This document shows positions 40,380 through 53,073 of a stretch of DNA of 64,000 nt, in pieces. The position numbers and the translations under genes are program-made. Under the pieces are notes generated by a model that did no database searches, had not been told where the DNA came from, and worked only from the letters and a program-made list of their open reading frames with translations. Positions within the stretch are counted from its first letter, which is position 1. Each line of letters opens with the position of its first letter. The DNA comes from Alsobacter metallidurans (GTDB taxonomy: Bacteria; Pseudomonadota; Alphaproteobacteria; Rhizobiales; Beijerinckiaceae): assembly GCF_014636935.1 (NCBI RefSeq), contig NZ_BMES01000003.1, positions 62,001 to 126,000 on the forward strand. The letters run 5' to 3'.

Positions 40380-41726
40380 TCAGTTCGGAGACTTCTGCGG
40401 CTTATCGGCCGCGGCAGGAGCGCTGGCCTTGCTTCCGGCGTCGTTCACTTTCACGCCGCGCAGCAAGTCGTACGCATAGTTGAGCTGCTTGTCGTTCTTG
40501 GGATCCGGCGGAACGTAGGCGGAGCTGCCGCCCTGCTCCTCTTCGCCGTTCTTCAGGTGGCCCTTGAGGCTCGCCTCGCCCTTGGTCTCGTCCTTGCCCT
40601 TGAGCTCGGCCGGGACCTCGTTCAGCACCTGCACGTCGGGGTCAATGCCCTTGGCCTGGATCGAGCGGCCGGACGGCGTGTAGTAGCGCGCCGTGGTGAG
40701 CCGCACCGCGCCGTTCGAGCCGAGCGGGATGATGGTCTGCACCGAGCCCTTGCCGAAGGAGCGGCTGCCGATGATGGTCGCGCGCTTGTGGTCCTGCAGC
40801 GCGCCAGCCACGATCTCGGACGCTGACGCGGAGCCGCCGTTGATCAGCACGATCACGGGCTTGCCCTTGGTGAGGTCGCCCGCGCGTGCGTTGTAGCGCT
40901 GCGTCTCGTCGGCGTTGCGGCCGCGCGTCGACACGATCTCGCCGCGCTCCAGGAAGGCGTCGGACACCGCGATGGCCTGGTCAAGCAACCCACCGGGGTT
41001 GTTGCGCAGGTCGATCACGTAGCCCTTAACCTTGTCGGCGCCGCCGAGGTCCTTGTTGATCGTGTCGATCGAGTTCTTCAGGCCCTCGAAGGTCTGCTCG
41101 TTGAACTGGGTGATGCGCACGTATCCGACGTCGGTCTCGCTGCGCGAGCGCACCGACTTGATGCGGATCACGTCGCGCGTCAGCTTCAGCTCCAGCGGAT
41201 CGCTGTTGCCCTTGCGGGTGATCTTGAGGCGCACGGCAGAGTTCACCGCGCCCCGCATTTTGTCGACGGCCTGGTTCAGGCTAAGGCCCTGCACCGAATC
41301 ATCGTCGATCGCCGTGATGATGTCGCCGGCCTGCACGCCCGCCCGCGAGGCCGGTGTGTCGTCGATGGGCGATACGACCTTGATCAGGCCTTCCTCCATC
41401 GTGACCTCGATGCCGAGGCCTCCGAACTCGCCGCGCGTCTGCACCTGCATGTCCCGGAAGCTTTTTGCGTCCAGGTAGCTCGAATGCGGATCGAGGCCGG
41501 AGAGCATGCCGTTGATGGCACTCTCGATCAGCTTCGACTCGTCGGGCTTCTCGACATAGTCGGATCGGATTTTTTCGAACACGTCGCCGAACAGGTTCAG
41601 CTGCCGGTAGGTGTCCGACGCAGCCGCGACCGCGCTGGTGGTCGACAGCAGGCGATCGTTTGTCGCCAGCGTGGAGGCGCCGGCCCCTAGGACGACACCG
41701 AGCATGAGCATAGGGAGCTTGCGCAT
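40380..41726 (-). CDS. ctpA: S41-family C-terminal processing peptidase
   Basis: A 448-residue peptidase with a signal or anchor segment (about 3-22), a PDZ domain (about 95-175) and the S41 catalytic domain. The Ser-Lys dyad is S301 (GGSASASE) and K326 (SFGKGSVQ). CtpA trims periplasmic proteins, including peptidoglycan hydrolases. Its ATG overlaps the envC-like stop by one base (TAATG), so the two are probably translationally coupled and act together. Confidence 0.94.
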   Translation of the reverse strand: MRKLPMLMLGVVLGAGASTLATNDRLLSTTSAVAAASDTYRQLNLFGDVFEKIRSDYVEKPDESKLIESAINGMLSGLDPHSSYLDAKSFRDMQVQTRGEFGGLGIEVTMEEGLIKVVSPIDDTPASRAGVQAGDIITAIDDDSVQGLSLNQAVDKMRGAVNSAVRLKITRKGNSDPLELKLTRDVIRIKSVRSRSETDVGYVRITQFNEQTFEGLKNSIDTINKDLGGADKVKGYVIDLRNNPGGLLDQAIAVSDAFLERGEIVSTRGRNADETQRYNARAGDLTKGKPVIVLINGGSASASEIVAGALQDHKRATIIGSRSFGKGSVQTIIPLGSNGAVRLTTARYYTPSGRSIQAKGIDPDVQVLNEVPAELKGKDETKGEASLKGHLKNGEEEQGGSSAYVPPDPKNDKQLNYAYDLLRGVKVNDAGSKASAPAAADKPQKSPN

Positions 41727-43117
41727 TATCCGCGAACTTTCTCGTTCGTCGATGCCGCCCACCAGGGCGACGGATCGATCGATGTACCGTCCTTCCGGAA
41801 CTCCACATAGAGCACCGGTTGCGATGTTTCGCTACCCACCGATGCGGCGGTCGCCTGCGACCCCTCGCCCATCACGGCGACTGGTTCGCCAGCGAGGACG
41901 AATTGGCCAAGGCTGACATTGCTTCGATCCATGCCGGCCAGAAGCAGATAGTACCCGCCACCGGCGTTGATGATCAAGAGTTGCCCGTAAGTCCGGAACG
42001 GTCCCGCATACGCGATCCAGCCGTCGCAGGGCGCCGTCACGACGGCCCCGGCCCGGGTGGCGTAAGCCATGCCTTTGAGGCTGCCGCCGACCGCGTCCGG
42101 AGCGTTGAAACGCTTCAACAAAGAGCCGTTTACCGGCAAGGGCAGCAGGCCCTTGGCTTCGGCGAAAGCGAGCTTCGGCGCAAGCCGCGCCGGGTCCTTG
42201 AACGCCAGCGCGGCGAATTTGTCGCGGGTTTCCTTGACCTCGTTCTCGCGCTGCAGGCGCGCCTGCTCCTCGGCCGACAGCGCCGCCAGCCGGGCCGCCT
42301 CGGCGGCGCGCGCTGATGCCTCGATCTCAGTCTCGAGCCGCCCGATCAAATCCTTGAGAGTTTGCGCTTTGGCGGCGAGACCGGCGGCCTTCTCGGCCTC
42401 CTGAGCGACGGTTTTCTCGGTTCCGGCGATCTGCTGCTGGCGCGCCTCCACGAGGGCGGACAGCCGCTGCCGGTCTTCCACCAGCGTCGCGACCTCGCCG
42501 CGCAGGGTCTCGCGCTCGGCGTTGGCGGCGGTGCGCAGGCGAACCATCTCGCCGAGATCCGAAGCCAGCGCCTCGGTTTCCTGCCTGAGTTCCGGCAGCA
42601 CCGCGCCCAGCAGCATCGAGGTCCGCACCGCCTGCAGCATGTCCTCGGGGCGCACCAGCACGGCCGGCGGAGGGCTGCGGCCAAGCCGCTGCAACGCCGC
42701 CAACACCTCGATGATCACGGTCTTGCGCCCCTCCAGCGAGCGCCGGATGGCGTCCTCGGTCTGCCCCAGCGTGGTGAGGCGCTCCTCAATGGCGGTGATC
42801 CGGTTCTCGGTGGCGCGCAGGCGATTGGTGGTCTCGATCATGGTGGCGTTGAGCCGCGCCCGGTCGGAGCGCAGGCCCGCGGCTTCGCGCTCCAGCCGCT
42901 GCCGGTCCTGGCTTGTCGCCTCAAGAAATTTCTGGGTGGCGTCGAGCTCGAGCCGCCGGGTGGCCCGCTCGGCCGCCTTCGGGGCCATGTCGGGCGGCGC
43001 GGGCGCGGGCGCCTGTTCCTGGGCGGCGGGATCGAGCGCCGCGGCCGGCCATGCCGCAACCGAGGCGCTAGCCGCAACGGCGCAGAGCAGGATGAAACGG
43101 GAAAGGATCAGGCGCAT
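41726..43117 (-). CDS. envC: EnvC-like murein hydrolase activator
   Basis: A 463-residue protein: signal peptide (about 1-28), a long coiled coil (about 50-320) and a C-terminal M23/LytM domain. The metal-binding residues of active M23 enzymes are missing: the usual HxxxD region reads GMAYATRAG and the HxH strand reads VLYVEFR. That is the EnvC pattern, where the domain activates amidases during cell division rather than cutting itself. It is coupled to ctpA. Confidence 0.88.
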   Translation of the reverse strand: MRLILSRFILLCAVAASASVAAWPAAALDPAAQEQAPAPAPPDMAPKAAERATRRLELDATQKFLEATSQDRQRLEREAAGLRSDRARLNATMIETTNRLRATENRITAIEERLTTLGQTEDAIRRSLEGRKTVIIEVLAALQRLGRSPPPAVLVRPEDMLQAVRTSMLLGAVLPELRQETEALASDLGEMVRLRTAANAERETLRGEVATLVEDRQRLSALVEARQQQIAGTEKTVAQEAEKAAGLAAKAQTLKDLIGRLETEIEASARAAEAARLAALSAEEQARLQRENEVKETRDKFAALAFKDPARLAPKLAFAEAKGLLPLPVNGSLLKRFNAPDAVGGSLKGMAYATRAGAVVTAPCDGWIAYAGPFRTYGQLLIINAGGGYYLLLAGMDRSNVSLGQFVLAGEPVAVMGEGSQATAASVGSETSQPVLYVEFRKDGTSIDPSPWWAASTNEKVRG

Positions 43118-43195
43118 CGGCCCCAGAGCGCCCCTGGCGATTCGGTCGTGTCGAGTGTGCCATGATCGGGCAGCATTGCGGCAGCCTCGTGAGCG

Positions 43196-43684
43196 TCAGG
43201 CCCGATGGTAGGGATGGCCCGACAGGATCGTCATGGCCCGATAGAGCTGCTCCGCCGCCAGAACGCGCACCAGCTGGTGCGGCAGCGTCATGCGCCCAAA
43301 CGAAACCCGCTCCTGGGCCTGGGCTGCCAAGGCAGGATCGAGTCCGTCGGCGCCGCCGATCAGCAGCGCGAGGCTTCGCAGGCCCGCGTCCCGTCGGGAG
43401 GCGAGCGATTGAGCAAAGGCTTCGCTGGTCGGGTTTGCGCCTCGTTCGTCGAGAGCGATCACGGCTGGATCGCCAAGGCCCGCGAGGCGGCTACGGATCG
43501 CCGCCGCTTCCTCGGCCTTGCGGTCGGCGGGACGGGAGGCGCGGCTTTCGGCGAGTTCGAACGCCTCGAAGCCGGTGAAGCCGAGCGTGCGCCCCGAAGC
43601 GCGCGCGCGCTCGTCGTAACGTGCGACGAGCTCCCGCTCCGGGCCGTCCTTGAGGCGGCCGACCGCGATCACGGCGATGCGCAT
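43196..43684 (-). CDS. rlmH: 23S rRNA pseudouridine-1915 N3-methyltransferase
   Basis: A 162-residue SPOUT methyltransferase. The trefoil-knot SAM site is visible in ALLIGGADGLD and the C-terminal TLPHQLVRVLAAEQLYRAMTILSGHPYH is the family signature. It follows rsfS by 21 bp, the common rsfS-rlmH pair. Confidence 0.95.
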   Translation of the reverse strand: MRIAVIAVGRLKDGPERELVARYDERARASGRTLGFTGFEAFELAESRASRPADRKAEEAAAIRSRLAGLGDPAVIALDERGANPTSEAFAQSLASRRDAGLRSLALLIGGADGLDPALAAQAQERVSFGRMTLPHQLVRVLAAEQLYRAMTILSGHPYHRA

Positions 43685-43705
43685 CGCGTCAGCCCGGTGA
43701 TGAGG

Positions 43706-44113
43706 TCAGGAGACCGCGCGCTCCGCGGGACGGTCGCCGCCCCACATCTTCTCGAGGTTGTAGAAGTGCCGAACCTCCGGCCGAAACACGTGAACAATCA
43801 CGTCGCCGGCGTCGATCAGCACCCAGTCGCAATGCGGCAGGCCTTCGACCCGCACGTCCTTGCGGCCGCGTTCTTTCAATCCCTCGATGACGCGATCGGC
43901 GATCGCCCCAACATGCCTGTTGGAGCGCCCGGAGGTCACGATCATGCTGTCTGCGAGAGATGTTTTTCCCGTCAGGTCTATGGAGACCGTTTCCTCGGCC
44001 TTGGCGTCGTCCAGGAGCCCGAGGACCAGCGGGAGCGTCGCGTCGTCGTGCGGCTCGACCGAGCCGGTCGCGGCGAGGTGCGAAGTCGTTTCGACTTCGC
44101 GCGTGGTGGTCAT
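43706..44113 (-). CDS. rsfS: Ribosomal silencing factor RsfS
   Basis: A 135-residue protein of the RsfS/Iojap family, which binds L14 and keeps 50S subunits apart from 30S in starvation. SLADSMIVTSGRSNRHVGAI and VIVHVFRPEVRHFYNLEKMW are the conserved blocks. The ATG at 44113 is chosen; the first 30 residues are not conserved. It has its own sigma-70-like promoter. Confidence 0.92.
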   Translation of the reverse strand: MTTTREVETTSHLAATGSVEPHDDATLPLVLGLLDDAKAEETVSIDLTGKTSLADSMIVTSGRSNRHVGAIADRVIEGLKERGRKDVRVEGLPHCDWVLIDAGDVIVHVFRPEVRHFYNLEKMWGGDRPAERAVS

Positions 44114-44165
44114 TGTCAGCGGTCGACCCTCTTGCGGATCGCGCGCCAGTTGCGCGCTTGATCTC

Positions 44166-44194
44166 AATATAGTCGAACTGGGCCAAAGTTCCAA
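44166..44194 (-). promoter_or_regulatory. Sigma-70-type promoter upstream of rsfS
   Basis: On the minus strand TTGGAA (44194-44189), a 17-bp spacer and TATATT (44171-44166) resemble the housekeeping consensus. It lies in the 102-bp gap after nadD, about 50 bp before the rsfS start. Confidence 0.5.
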
Positions 44195-44215
44195 CGATGA
44201 CGCGGGGAGAACCTT

Positions 44216-44875
44216 TTAGATCTTCCGGACGGGTTTTTCGGCCCTTGCCGCCCGCAGCGCCGTGGAGGAGAGCGGCGAGCGTCGCCCATGTAGAAATGCC
44301 CAGGCGGGCGTCGGCGAGCCGGGCAGCAGCACGGCGTCGGCTTCGTCCATCCGCCTGTCCGCCAGCGCGATCGCCGCGATGGAGCGCGTCGCCCGCAGGG
44401 TGGAGCCCGGTCGGTCGATCACGGCGAACGGCATCATCCGCGCGATGTCGCGCCACCGCCGCCAGCGATGGAAACTCGCCAGATTGTCGCCGCCCATCAG
44501 CCAGACGAACTGCGCGCCGGGGCAGCGCCGCCGCAGATAAGCGAGCGTCTCGAACGTGTAGGGCGTCCCGATCGCGGCCTCGAACCCCGTGACGTCGATG
44601 CGCGGATCCCGCGCCAGGGCCCGCGCCTGCGCGATCCTGTGCGCCAACGAGGGAAGACCCGCATTGTTCTTCAGCGGGTTGCCGGGCGTCACGATCCACC
44701 ACACGCGATCCAGCCCGAGCCGCCGCAGCGCCGTTTCGCTGACCAGCATGTGCCCGCCATGCGGCGGGTTGAAGCTGCCGCCGAGCAGCCCGATCCGCAT
44801 GCCGGGCGCGAGGCGCGGCAGGGTCGGGACGGGCGAAGCGGGGAAGAAGGCGTCGGCGGGCATCCGCCGGACCAT
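44216..44875 (-). CDS. nadD: Nicotinate-mononucleotide adenylyltransferase
   Basis: A 219-residue NadD, which makes deamido-NAD. The nucleotidyltransferase signature GGSFNPPHGGH with its HxGH (HGGH) is near the N-terminus and SSTALRAARAEK (the ISSTxIR motif) near the end. The start is uncertain: ATGs at 44875 and 44863 are both possible, and the first 20-25 residues before GMRIGLLGG are variable. It is divergent from eutB with 98 bp between starts. Confidence 0.9.
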   Translation of the reverse strand: MVRRMPADAFFPASPVPTLPRLAPGMRIGLLGGSFNPPHGGHMLVSETALRRLGLDRVWWIVTPGNPLKNNAGLPSLAHRIAQARALARDPRIDVTGFEAAIGTPYTFETLAYLRRRCPGAQFVWLMGGDNLASFHRWRRWRDIARMMPFAVIDRPGSTLRATRSIAAIALADRRMDEADAVLLPGSPTPAWAFLHGRRSPLSSTALRAARAEKPVRKI

Positions 44876-44973
44876 GGGGACTACGCCGCCGCCGCGCAAG
44901 GCGAGCACCCGGCGAGCCGCATGCTTGCGGGGCGAAAAACCTGCCCGCATAGTCGACCGGAACGCGAGGCCCC

Positions 44974-46359
44974 ATGCCGTACCGCACCACCATCGGCGTC
45001 CATTCCTGGGTTTTTGGCGACCTCAAAGACCTCATGGCCAAGGCGACCCCGCCGCGCGCCGGGGACCGGCTGGCCGGAGTCGCGGCCGGCAGCGCCGAGG
45101 AAAGCGTCGCCGCCCGCATGGCGCTCGCGGACTTACCCTTGAAGCAGATCCTGGCCGAGCCGCTGATTCCCTACGAAGATGACGACGTCACGCGGCTCAT
45201 CATCGACACGCACGACCAAGCCGCCTTCGCGCCGATCGCGTCGCTCACCGTCGGCGAGTTCCGGAACTGGCTCCTCTCGGAAGCCGCCACGGGCGAAGCG
45301 CTGGCCGGCGTCGCCCGGGGGATCACGCCCGAAATGGCGGCGGCCGTATGCAAGCTCATGCGCAACCAGGATCTCATCCTGGTCGCCCGCAAATGCCGGG
45401 TGGTCACGGCGCTGCGCAATACCATCGGGCTGCCTGGAACAATGGCGGTGCGGCTGCAGCCCAACCACCCCACGGACGATCCGAAAGGCGTGGCCGCCTC
45501 GGTGCTGGACGGGCTGCTGCTGGGCGCGGGCGACGCCTGCATCGGCATCAACCCGGCCAGCGACAACGTCGCGGTGATCGGCGACCTCATGCGCCTGCTC
45601 GATGAAATCATCGAACGTTTCGACATCCCGACGCAGTCCTGCGTCCTCACCCATGTCACCACCACGCTGGAGCTGATCCGCCGCGGCGCGCCCGTCGACC
45701 TCGTGTTCCAGTCCGTGGCCGGCACGCAGGCGGCGAACCGCTCATTCGGGGTCGAACTCCCGATGCTGCGGGAGGCCCGGGACGCGGCGCTGTCGCTGAA
45801 CCGCGGCACGGTGGGCCGCAACGTCATGTATTTCGAAACCGGACAGGGCTCAGCGTTGTCCGCCGGCGCGCATCACGGCGTCGACCAGCAGACCTGCGAG
45901 GCCCGCGCCTACGCGGTCGCGCGCGCCTTCGATCCGTTGCTGGTCAACAGCGTGGTGGGCTTCATCGGCCCCGAATACCTTAATGACGGCAAGGAGATCA
46001 TCCGGGCCGGGCTGGAGGATCATTTCTGCGGCAAGATCATGGGCCTGCCGCTGGGCGTAGACGTTTGCTACACCAACCACGCCGAAGCCGACCAGGACGA
46101 TATGGACACGCTGCTGACGCTGCTGGCAGCCGCCGGCATTACCTACGTGATGGGCGTGCCGGGCGCCGATGACGTGATGTTGAACTACCAGTCCACCTCG
46201 TTCCACGACGCGCTTTATGTCCGCGAACTCTTCGGGCTAAAGCGCGCGCCCGAGTTCGAAGCCTGGCTCGCCCGCATGCGGCTTGTCGGCGACGACGGCC
46301 GCCTTCTCGACGGAGTCGGCACGCCGCTGCTGGCCGGCGCGCGCGAGATCGCGGCGTGA
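44974..46359 (+). CDS. eutB: Ethanolamine ammonia-lyase large subunit
   Basis: A 461-residue EutB. With EutC and adenosylcobalamin it splits ethanolamine to acetaldehyde and ammonia. Conserved stretches include [40 protein letters not shown] and [23 protein letters not shown] precedes the ATG. No microcompartment genes, eutA or permease are present, so this is the short, cytosolic form used to take nitrogen or carbon from ethanolamine. It lies within an otherwise minus-strand block. Confidence 0.96.
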   Translation: MPYRTTIGVHSWVFGDLKDLMAKATPPRAGDRLAGVAAGSAEESVAARMALADLPLKQILAEPLIPYEDDDVTRLIIDTHDQAAFAPIASLTVGEFRNWLLSEAATGEALAGVARGITPEMAAAVCKLMRNQDLILVARKCRVVTALRNTIGLPGTMAVRLQPNHPTDDPKGVAASVLDGLLLGAGDACIGINPASDNVAVIGDLMRLLDEIIERFDIPTQSCVLTHVTTTLELIRRGAPVDLVFQSVAGTQAANRSFGVELPMLREARDAALSLNRGTVGRNVMYFETGQGSALSAGAHHGVDQQTCEARAYAVARAFDPLLVNSVVGFIGPEYLNDGKEIIRAGLEDHFCGKIMGLPLGVDVCYTNHAEADQDDMDTLLTLLAAAGITYVMGVPGADDVMLNYQSTSFHDALYVRELFGLKRAPEFEAWLARMRLVGDDGRLLDGVGTPLLAGAREIAA

Positions 46360-47144
46360 GCCGGGAGCTCTCGCCCGCCGAACTCATGCAGGCGCTGCGC
46401 CGCCTCACCCCGGCGCGCATCGGCCTCGCCCGCGCCGGCGCCAGCCTCGGCACCGACGAGGTGCTGCGCTTCGCCCTCGCGCACGCGCAGGCCCGCGACG
46501 CCGTCCACACCGCCTTCGACCCTGCGCCCATCGCGGCGGCGCTCACGGCGCTCGATCTGGACGTCATCGAGGTGCAAAGCGCGGCCGCGTCGCGCGACGT
46601 CTACCTGCGCCGGCCGGACCTCGGCCGCACGTTGTCCGGAGAATCGCGAGACCTCCTGAGCCAAGCGGGCGCCACGGGCCCGGACCTCGCATTCGTGGTC
46701 GCGGACGGGCTCTCGGCCAGGGCCGTGCACGAGCACGCCGTCCCGTTCATCCAGGCGCTGCTCCCCTTGCTGGCGCGCGCCGGTCTGCGGGTGGGCCCCG
46801 CCGTTCTGGCGCGGGAGGCCCGCGTGGCGCTCGGCGACGAGGTCGGGGCCCTGCTCGGCGCACGCGCGGTCGCGGTGCTAATCGGCGAACGCCCGGGCCT
46901 GTCGTCGCCCGACAGCCTTGGGCTCTACCTCACTTTCGCGCCCCGGCCCGGGCGCCACGACGCCGAGCGAAACTGCATTTCGAACATCCGAACCGCCGGT
47001 CTCGCCTACGCGGAGGCGGCCCACAAGGCGGCCTGGCTCATCAGCGAAGCGCTGCGTCGCGGGCTCACCGGCGTGGACCTCAAAGACGAGAGCGGGCCGG
47101 CGCTCACCGCTCAGCCCGCGAAGGAGCGTATCGGCCCAGCCTGA
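46356..47144 (+). CDS. eutC: Ethanolamine ammonia-lyase small subunit
   Basis: A 262-residue EutC, which completes the cobalamin site with EutB. Visible blocks are [38 protein letters not shown] and [19 protein letters not shown]; the last part has the usual RNCISNIR. It starts at a GTG overlapping the eutB stop by 4 bases (GTGA), so the two are coupled. It converges with proA, 15 bp away. Confidence 0.95.
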   Translation: MSRELSPAELMQALRRLTPARIGLARAGASLGTDEVLRFALAHAQARDAVHTAFDPAPIAAALTALDLDVIEVQSAAASRDVYLRRPDLGRTLSGESRDLLSQAGATGPDLAFVVADGLSARAVHEHAVPFIQALLPLLARAGLRVGPAVLAREARVALGDEVGALLGARAVAVLIGERPGLSSPDSLGLYLTFAPRPGRHDAERNCISNIRTAGLAYAEAAHKAAWLISEALRRGLTGVDLKDESGPALTAQPAKERIGPA

Positions 47145-47159
47145 CGCAGCCGGCCAGCA

Positions 47160-48458
47160 TCACGGCCGCGTCTGGCCCGTCCCGCGCACCTGGTACTTGA
47201 AGCTCGTCAACTGCTCCACCCCCACCGGCCCGCGTGCATGCATGCGGCCGGTCGCGATGCCGATCTCGGCCCCGAAGCCGAACTCGCCGCCATCCGCGAA
47301 CTGCGTCGAGGCGTTGTGCAGCACGATGGCCGAGTCCACCTCGGCCAGGAACCGCGCCGCCGCGGCCTCGTCGGCCGTGACGATCGAATCCGTGTGGTGC
47401 GACCCATGCGTCTCGATGTGCTGGATCGCGTCCTCGAGCCCGTCCACCACCCGCACGGCGATGATGGCGTCGAGATATTCCGTGCGCCAATCCTCCTCGG
47501 TCGCGGGCGTCACGCGCGGATCAGCCGCCTGCGTGGCCGCGTCGCCCCGCACCGCGCAGCCGGCGTCCAGCAGCGCCGTCACGAGCGGCCGCAGATGTGT
47601 TTCCGCGCAGGCGCGGTCCACCAGCAGCGTCTCGGCCGAGCCGCAAACGCCGGTGCGCCGCAGCTTGGCGTTGAGCACGATGGTGCGCGCCATGTCGAGA
47701 TCCGCGGCCGCGTGCACGAAGACGTGGCAGATCCCCTCCAGATGCGCGAACACCGGCACCCGCGCCTCGCTCTGCACGCGCGCCACCAGGCTCTTGCCGC
47801 CGCGCGGCACGATCACGTCCACGTTGCCGTCGAGACCCGCCAGCATCAGGCCGACCGCCGCGCGATCGGCCGTCGGCACGAGCTGGATGGAGTCCTCGGG
47901 CAGGCCCGCCCGCGCCAGTCCCTGCCGCAGCGCCGTCGCGATCGCGCCGGAGGTCCGCAGGCTCTCCGAGCCGCAGCGCAGGATGGCGGCGTTGCCGGCC
48001 TTCACGCACAGCGCCCCGGCGTCCGCCGTGACGTTGGGGCGGCTCTCGAAGATCACCCCGATCACGCCCAGCGGCGTCGCGACGCGCTCGAACCGGAGGC
48101 CGTTCGGCCGCTCCCACCGCGCCAGCACGCGCCCGACCGGGTCAGCCAGCGCGGCGATCTCCTCCACGGCGACCGCGATGGCCTCCAGGCGGGTCGGATC
48201 AAGCACAAGCCGGTCGATGAACGAGCCCTTGGTCCCCCGCGCCTGCGCGTCCGCGACGTCCAGCGCATTGGCGGCCAGGATGGCCGCCGAATCCGCCCGC
48301 AGCGCCGCCGCGCCGGCGAGAAGCGCGTCGTTCTTCAGCTGCGGGGAGCATGTCGCCAGTCTGCGCGCGGCCGCGCGGGCGCGCCGCCCGACATCGGCCA
48401 TCAACGCCGCCACGTCGGCGGCTGCCTGATCCTCGGCCTTGCGGATGCTCTGCAGCAT
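47160..48458 (-). CDS. proA: Gamma-glutamyl phosphate reductase
   Basis: A 432-residue NADPH-dependent enzyme of the aldehyde dehydrogenase superfamily, making glutamate semialdehyde for proline. The segment [18 protein letters not shown] and the catalytic cysteine region [17 protein letters not shown] are diagnostic. It follows proB by 18 bp. Confidence 0.97.
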   Translation of the reverse strand: MLQSIRKAEDQAAADVAALMADVGRRARAAARRLATCSPQLKNDALLAGAAALRADSAAILAANALDVADAQARGTKGSFIDRLVLDPTRLEAIAVAVEEIAALADPVGRVLARWERPNGLRFERVATPLGVIGVIFESRPNVTADAGALCVKAGNAAILRCGSESLRTSGAIATALRQGLARAGLPEDSIQLVPTADRAAVGLMLAGLDGNVDVIVPRGGKSLVARVQSEARVPVFAHLEGICHVFVHAAADLDMARTIVLNAKLRRTGVCGSAETLLVDRACAETHLRPLVTALLDAGCAVRGDAATQAADPRVTPATEEDWRTEYLDAIIAVRVVDGLEDAIQHIETHGSHHTDSIVTADEAAAARFLAEVDSAIVLHNASTQFADGGEFGFGAEIGIATGRMHARGPVGVEQLTSFKYQVRGTGQTRP

Positions 48459-48476
48459 GTTGAACTCCGAAGCCGC

Positions 48477-50749
<2,273 letters not shown>

Positions 50750-50781
50750 TCAATCAGGCAATCAGAATCAACGACGCCGCT

Positions 50782-51330
50782 TCAGCGAAACGCACGCCCC
50801 TTGCGGATGTGAAGCTCCACCGTTCCGACCGTAAAGAACAGGAACGACAGGTCGGCGGTGTTCAGCACGTCGCGCGGACCGGTCTTGCGCAGGAGGTCGG
50901 CGAAGCGGATGTTATAGGACGAGCCGCCCTGCGTCTTCACGCGCGCCGTATAGGCGAGCCGAACCGCGTCGCCATCCTGTCGAATGTCGGCCGTTCCGAT
51001 GACGTCTTCGCGTGTTCCCACATAGGTCCCTTCGCCCGTCTTGGTGAAACGCCATGTCTTCACGTCGCGCTCGCCGTCCGAGTACACGAAGTTCTCGCGC
51101 AGCGTCAGCGTGCGGCCGTCCCAGCGGCCGTTCATCCGCACTTTCAGCCCGCGCTGCGTCCCGTCCCGCGTGTTGCGAAACACGCCCTGGGCGGTGAGAG
51201 GCCCGCGGAAGAAGTCTTCGAGCACGAGCTTCTGCGCGCTTACATCCCGCATCGGGCGTGCGTGCGCTGCGCCGGCGGGGAGCGGGGCGACGAAGATGGC
51301 GGCGAGCAAGGCGGCGGCGATGCGGGTCAT
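50782..51330 (-). CDS. DUF3833 exported protein
   Basis: A 182-residue protein with a signal peptide (about 1-22, ALLAAIFVAPLPAGA) and a DUF3833 domain (about 30-180), a lipocalin-like beta fold with FFRGPLTAQGVF and GTYVGTREDVIGTA. Function unknown. The ATG at 51330 has GGAG upstream. A longer frame to 51393 is disfavoured. Confidence 0.82.
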   Translation of the reverse strand: MTRIAAALLAAIFVAPLPAGAAHARPMRDVSAQKLVLEDFFRGPLTAQGVFRNTRDGTQRGLKVRMNGRWDGRTLTLRENFVYSDGERDVKTWRFTKTGEGTYVGTREDVIGTADIRQDGDAVRLAYTARVKTQGGSSYNIRFADLLRKTGPRDVLNTADLSFLFFTVGTVELHIRKGRAFR

Positions 51331-51450
51331 GCGGAACTCCAGGCTGATCTCAGCCCCCGCAGCCAATACGGCCCTGCCGCCGCTTCGGACCACGACCGCG
51401 GCGAAACGCTCCCGGTCGGCCGCCGGGAGCGCTGCGATCGGACGCGCTTT

Positions 51451-52092
51451 CTACGCGCAGGTCGCGCCTTCCAGCACGCCGCGCGTTTCCGGGTCCGCCT
51501 GCCGGAACCGGGGCTCGCCCCAGCCCTTCAGGCTGCGCCAGACCTTGCGGTCGAGCCGGAACCGGTCCACCGGGAACAACCCGCCGCGCGCCTTCATCTC
51601 GACGAGGCCGGAGCTCTCATACGAGAAGCCCGCCTTGCGGAGCACCCGCTGCGAGGCCGGATTGATGACGCGCGCCTGGGCGGTCACCGCCTCGGCGTCC
51701 GTGAGCGTGAACACGGCGTCGACCACCGGCTGAAGCGCCTCGGTGGCGAACCCCTTGCCCCAGTGCTCCACCCCGTAGGCGTAGCCCAGCACCACGCTGC
51801 CGTCCGGCTCCCACTTCGCCGACACGAAGCCGATCACGTCGCGCCCGCCCCGGTTGAGGGTGGCGACGAGCCCGAGCTGCGTTCCGGCCGTGTTGCGGGT
51901 CCGGGCGTCCAGGATCCAGGCGTCGGCCGCGCCGGCCGGGTAGGGATGCGCGATATTGGCCGTCATGTCCGCCACCTCTTTGCGGGCGGCGATTCGGGCT
52001 ACGGCTTGCGCATCGTTCGCCCGTGGCCAGCGCAGCCAAAGGCGGCGCGTTTCGAGCCTGAAAACGTCGTCGCGGGTGATCTCTGGGAACAT
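51451..52092 (-). CDS. GNAT-family N-acetyltransferase (RimJ type)
   Basis: A 213-residue GNAT with RLETRRLWLRWPRANDAQAV at the start and the acetyl-CoA loop VEHWGKGFATEAL, as in RimJ/RimL-type protein or small-molecule acetylases. In rhizobia a GNAT of this kind often stands between rpmA and obgE, which suggests a ribosomal protein substrate, but that is inference. GGAGG lies 7 bases before the ATG at 52092. Confidence 0.88.
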   Translation of the reverse strand: MFPEITRDDVFRLETRRLWLRWPRANDAQAVARIAARKEVADMTANIAHPYPAGAADAWILDARTRNTAGTQLGLVATLNRGGRDVIGFVSAKWEPDGSVVLGYAYGVEHWGKGFATEALQPVVDAVFTLTDAEAVTAQARVINPASQRVLRKAGFSYESSGLVEMKARGGLFPVDRFRLDRKVWRSLKGWGEPRFRQADPETRGVLEGATCA

Positions 52093-52290
52093 GACCGAGC
52101 CTCCGGTCCGAGTGAGAGTCACGCTGAATCGTGACCCGGATACGACGAAGGGGGAGCGGTTGTCCCACTCCCCCCGGTCAAATCCCAGGATCTCTCCTGG
52201 CACTCTCGGATTTCGGCTCGCTGTCGCGACTTTGGAAATCCGCCGGGTCTCGTGGGATCCGGCGGAGGTCCTTCGTCTCGACCTACGCCG

Positions 52291-52557
52291 TCATTCTGCT
52301 GCTTCTTGGGCTCGTACGACCACGAACATCCGGTCGTTGGCTTTGGCCTGGAACTCGACCGTGCCGGCCGACATGGCGAAGAGCGTATGGTCTTTGCCCA
52401 TGCCGACATTCGCGCCGGGATGCACTTTCGTGCCGCGCTGACGCATAATGATGTTGCCGGGAATGACGCGCTCGCCGCCGAACTTCTTCACGCCAAGGCG
52501 GCGGCCAGCCGAGTCGCGCCCGTTGCGCGAGGAACCGCCTGCTTTTTTGTGAGCCAT
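52291..52557 (-). CDS. rpmA: 50S ribosomal protein L27
   Basis: An 88-residue L27 starting [18 protein letters not shown], the conserved N-terminal tail that reaches the peptidyl-transferase centre. GGAGC precedes the ATG. It follows rplU as usual. Confidence 0.98.
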   Translation of the reverse strand: MAHKKAGGSSRNGRDSAGRRLGVKKFGGERVIPGNIIMRQRGTKVHPGANVGMGKDHTLFAMSAGTVEFQAKANDRMFVVVRAQEAAE

Positions 52558-52668
52558 GATGGTGCTCCGTAACCGTTGCGGGCTTTATACCCGAAAAATT
52601 CCGATGCGTCAGGTCCTGCAGGACCCGACGATCTCGTGAGAGGCGGGCTTGGCGGCCCTAGCCTACGC

Positions 52669-53073
52669 TCAGGCCTGCGCCGCCTCGGCGGCTTCGCCCT
52701 CGGCCTTTTTGGCCCGGGGAGCGCGCTTGGGCTTCTCCTCGCCGGCGTCCGCCTTCGCGGTCGGCTTGGCTCCGCCGAGCAGGATCTCGGTGATCCGCAC
52801 GACCGTGAGGTCCTGGCGATGGCCGCGCTTGCGCTTGGAGTTCTGGCGACGGCGCTTCTTGAACGAGATCACCTTGGGGCCGCGGGTCTGCTCGACCACT
52901 TCGCCCGCCACGGACGCGCCCGCGACGGTCGGCGCGCCGACCTCGCCGTCGACCATGAGAACCTGATCAAACGAAACGGCCTGGCCGGCCTCAAGGGCGA
53001 GCTTCTCGATCGTGATAACGTCGTTGGCGGCAACCTTGTATTGTTTGCCGCCGGTCTTGATGACTGCGAACAT
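52669..53073 (-). CDS. rplU: 50S ribosomal protein L21
   Basis: A 134-residue L21. Residues 1-100 are the normal protein ([20 protein letters not shown] ... [21 protein letters not shown]); about 34 extra residues at the C-terminus are rich in Ala, Lys and Glu, an extension common in alphaproteobacterial L21. GAGG lies 9 bases before the ATG. Confidence 0.97.
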   Translation of the reverse strand: MFAVIKTGGKQYKVAANDVITIEKLALEAGQAVSFDQVLMVDGEVGAPTVAGASVAGEVVEQTRGPKVISFKKRRRQNSKRKRGHRQDLTVVRITEILLGGAKPTAKADAGEEKPKRAPRAKKAEGEAAEAAQA

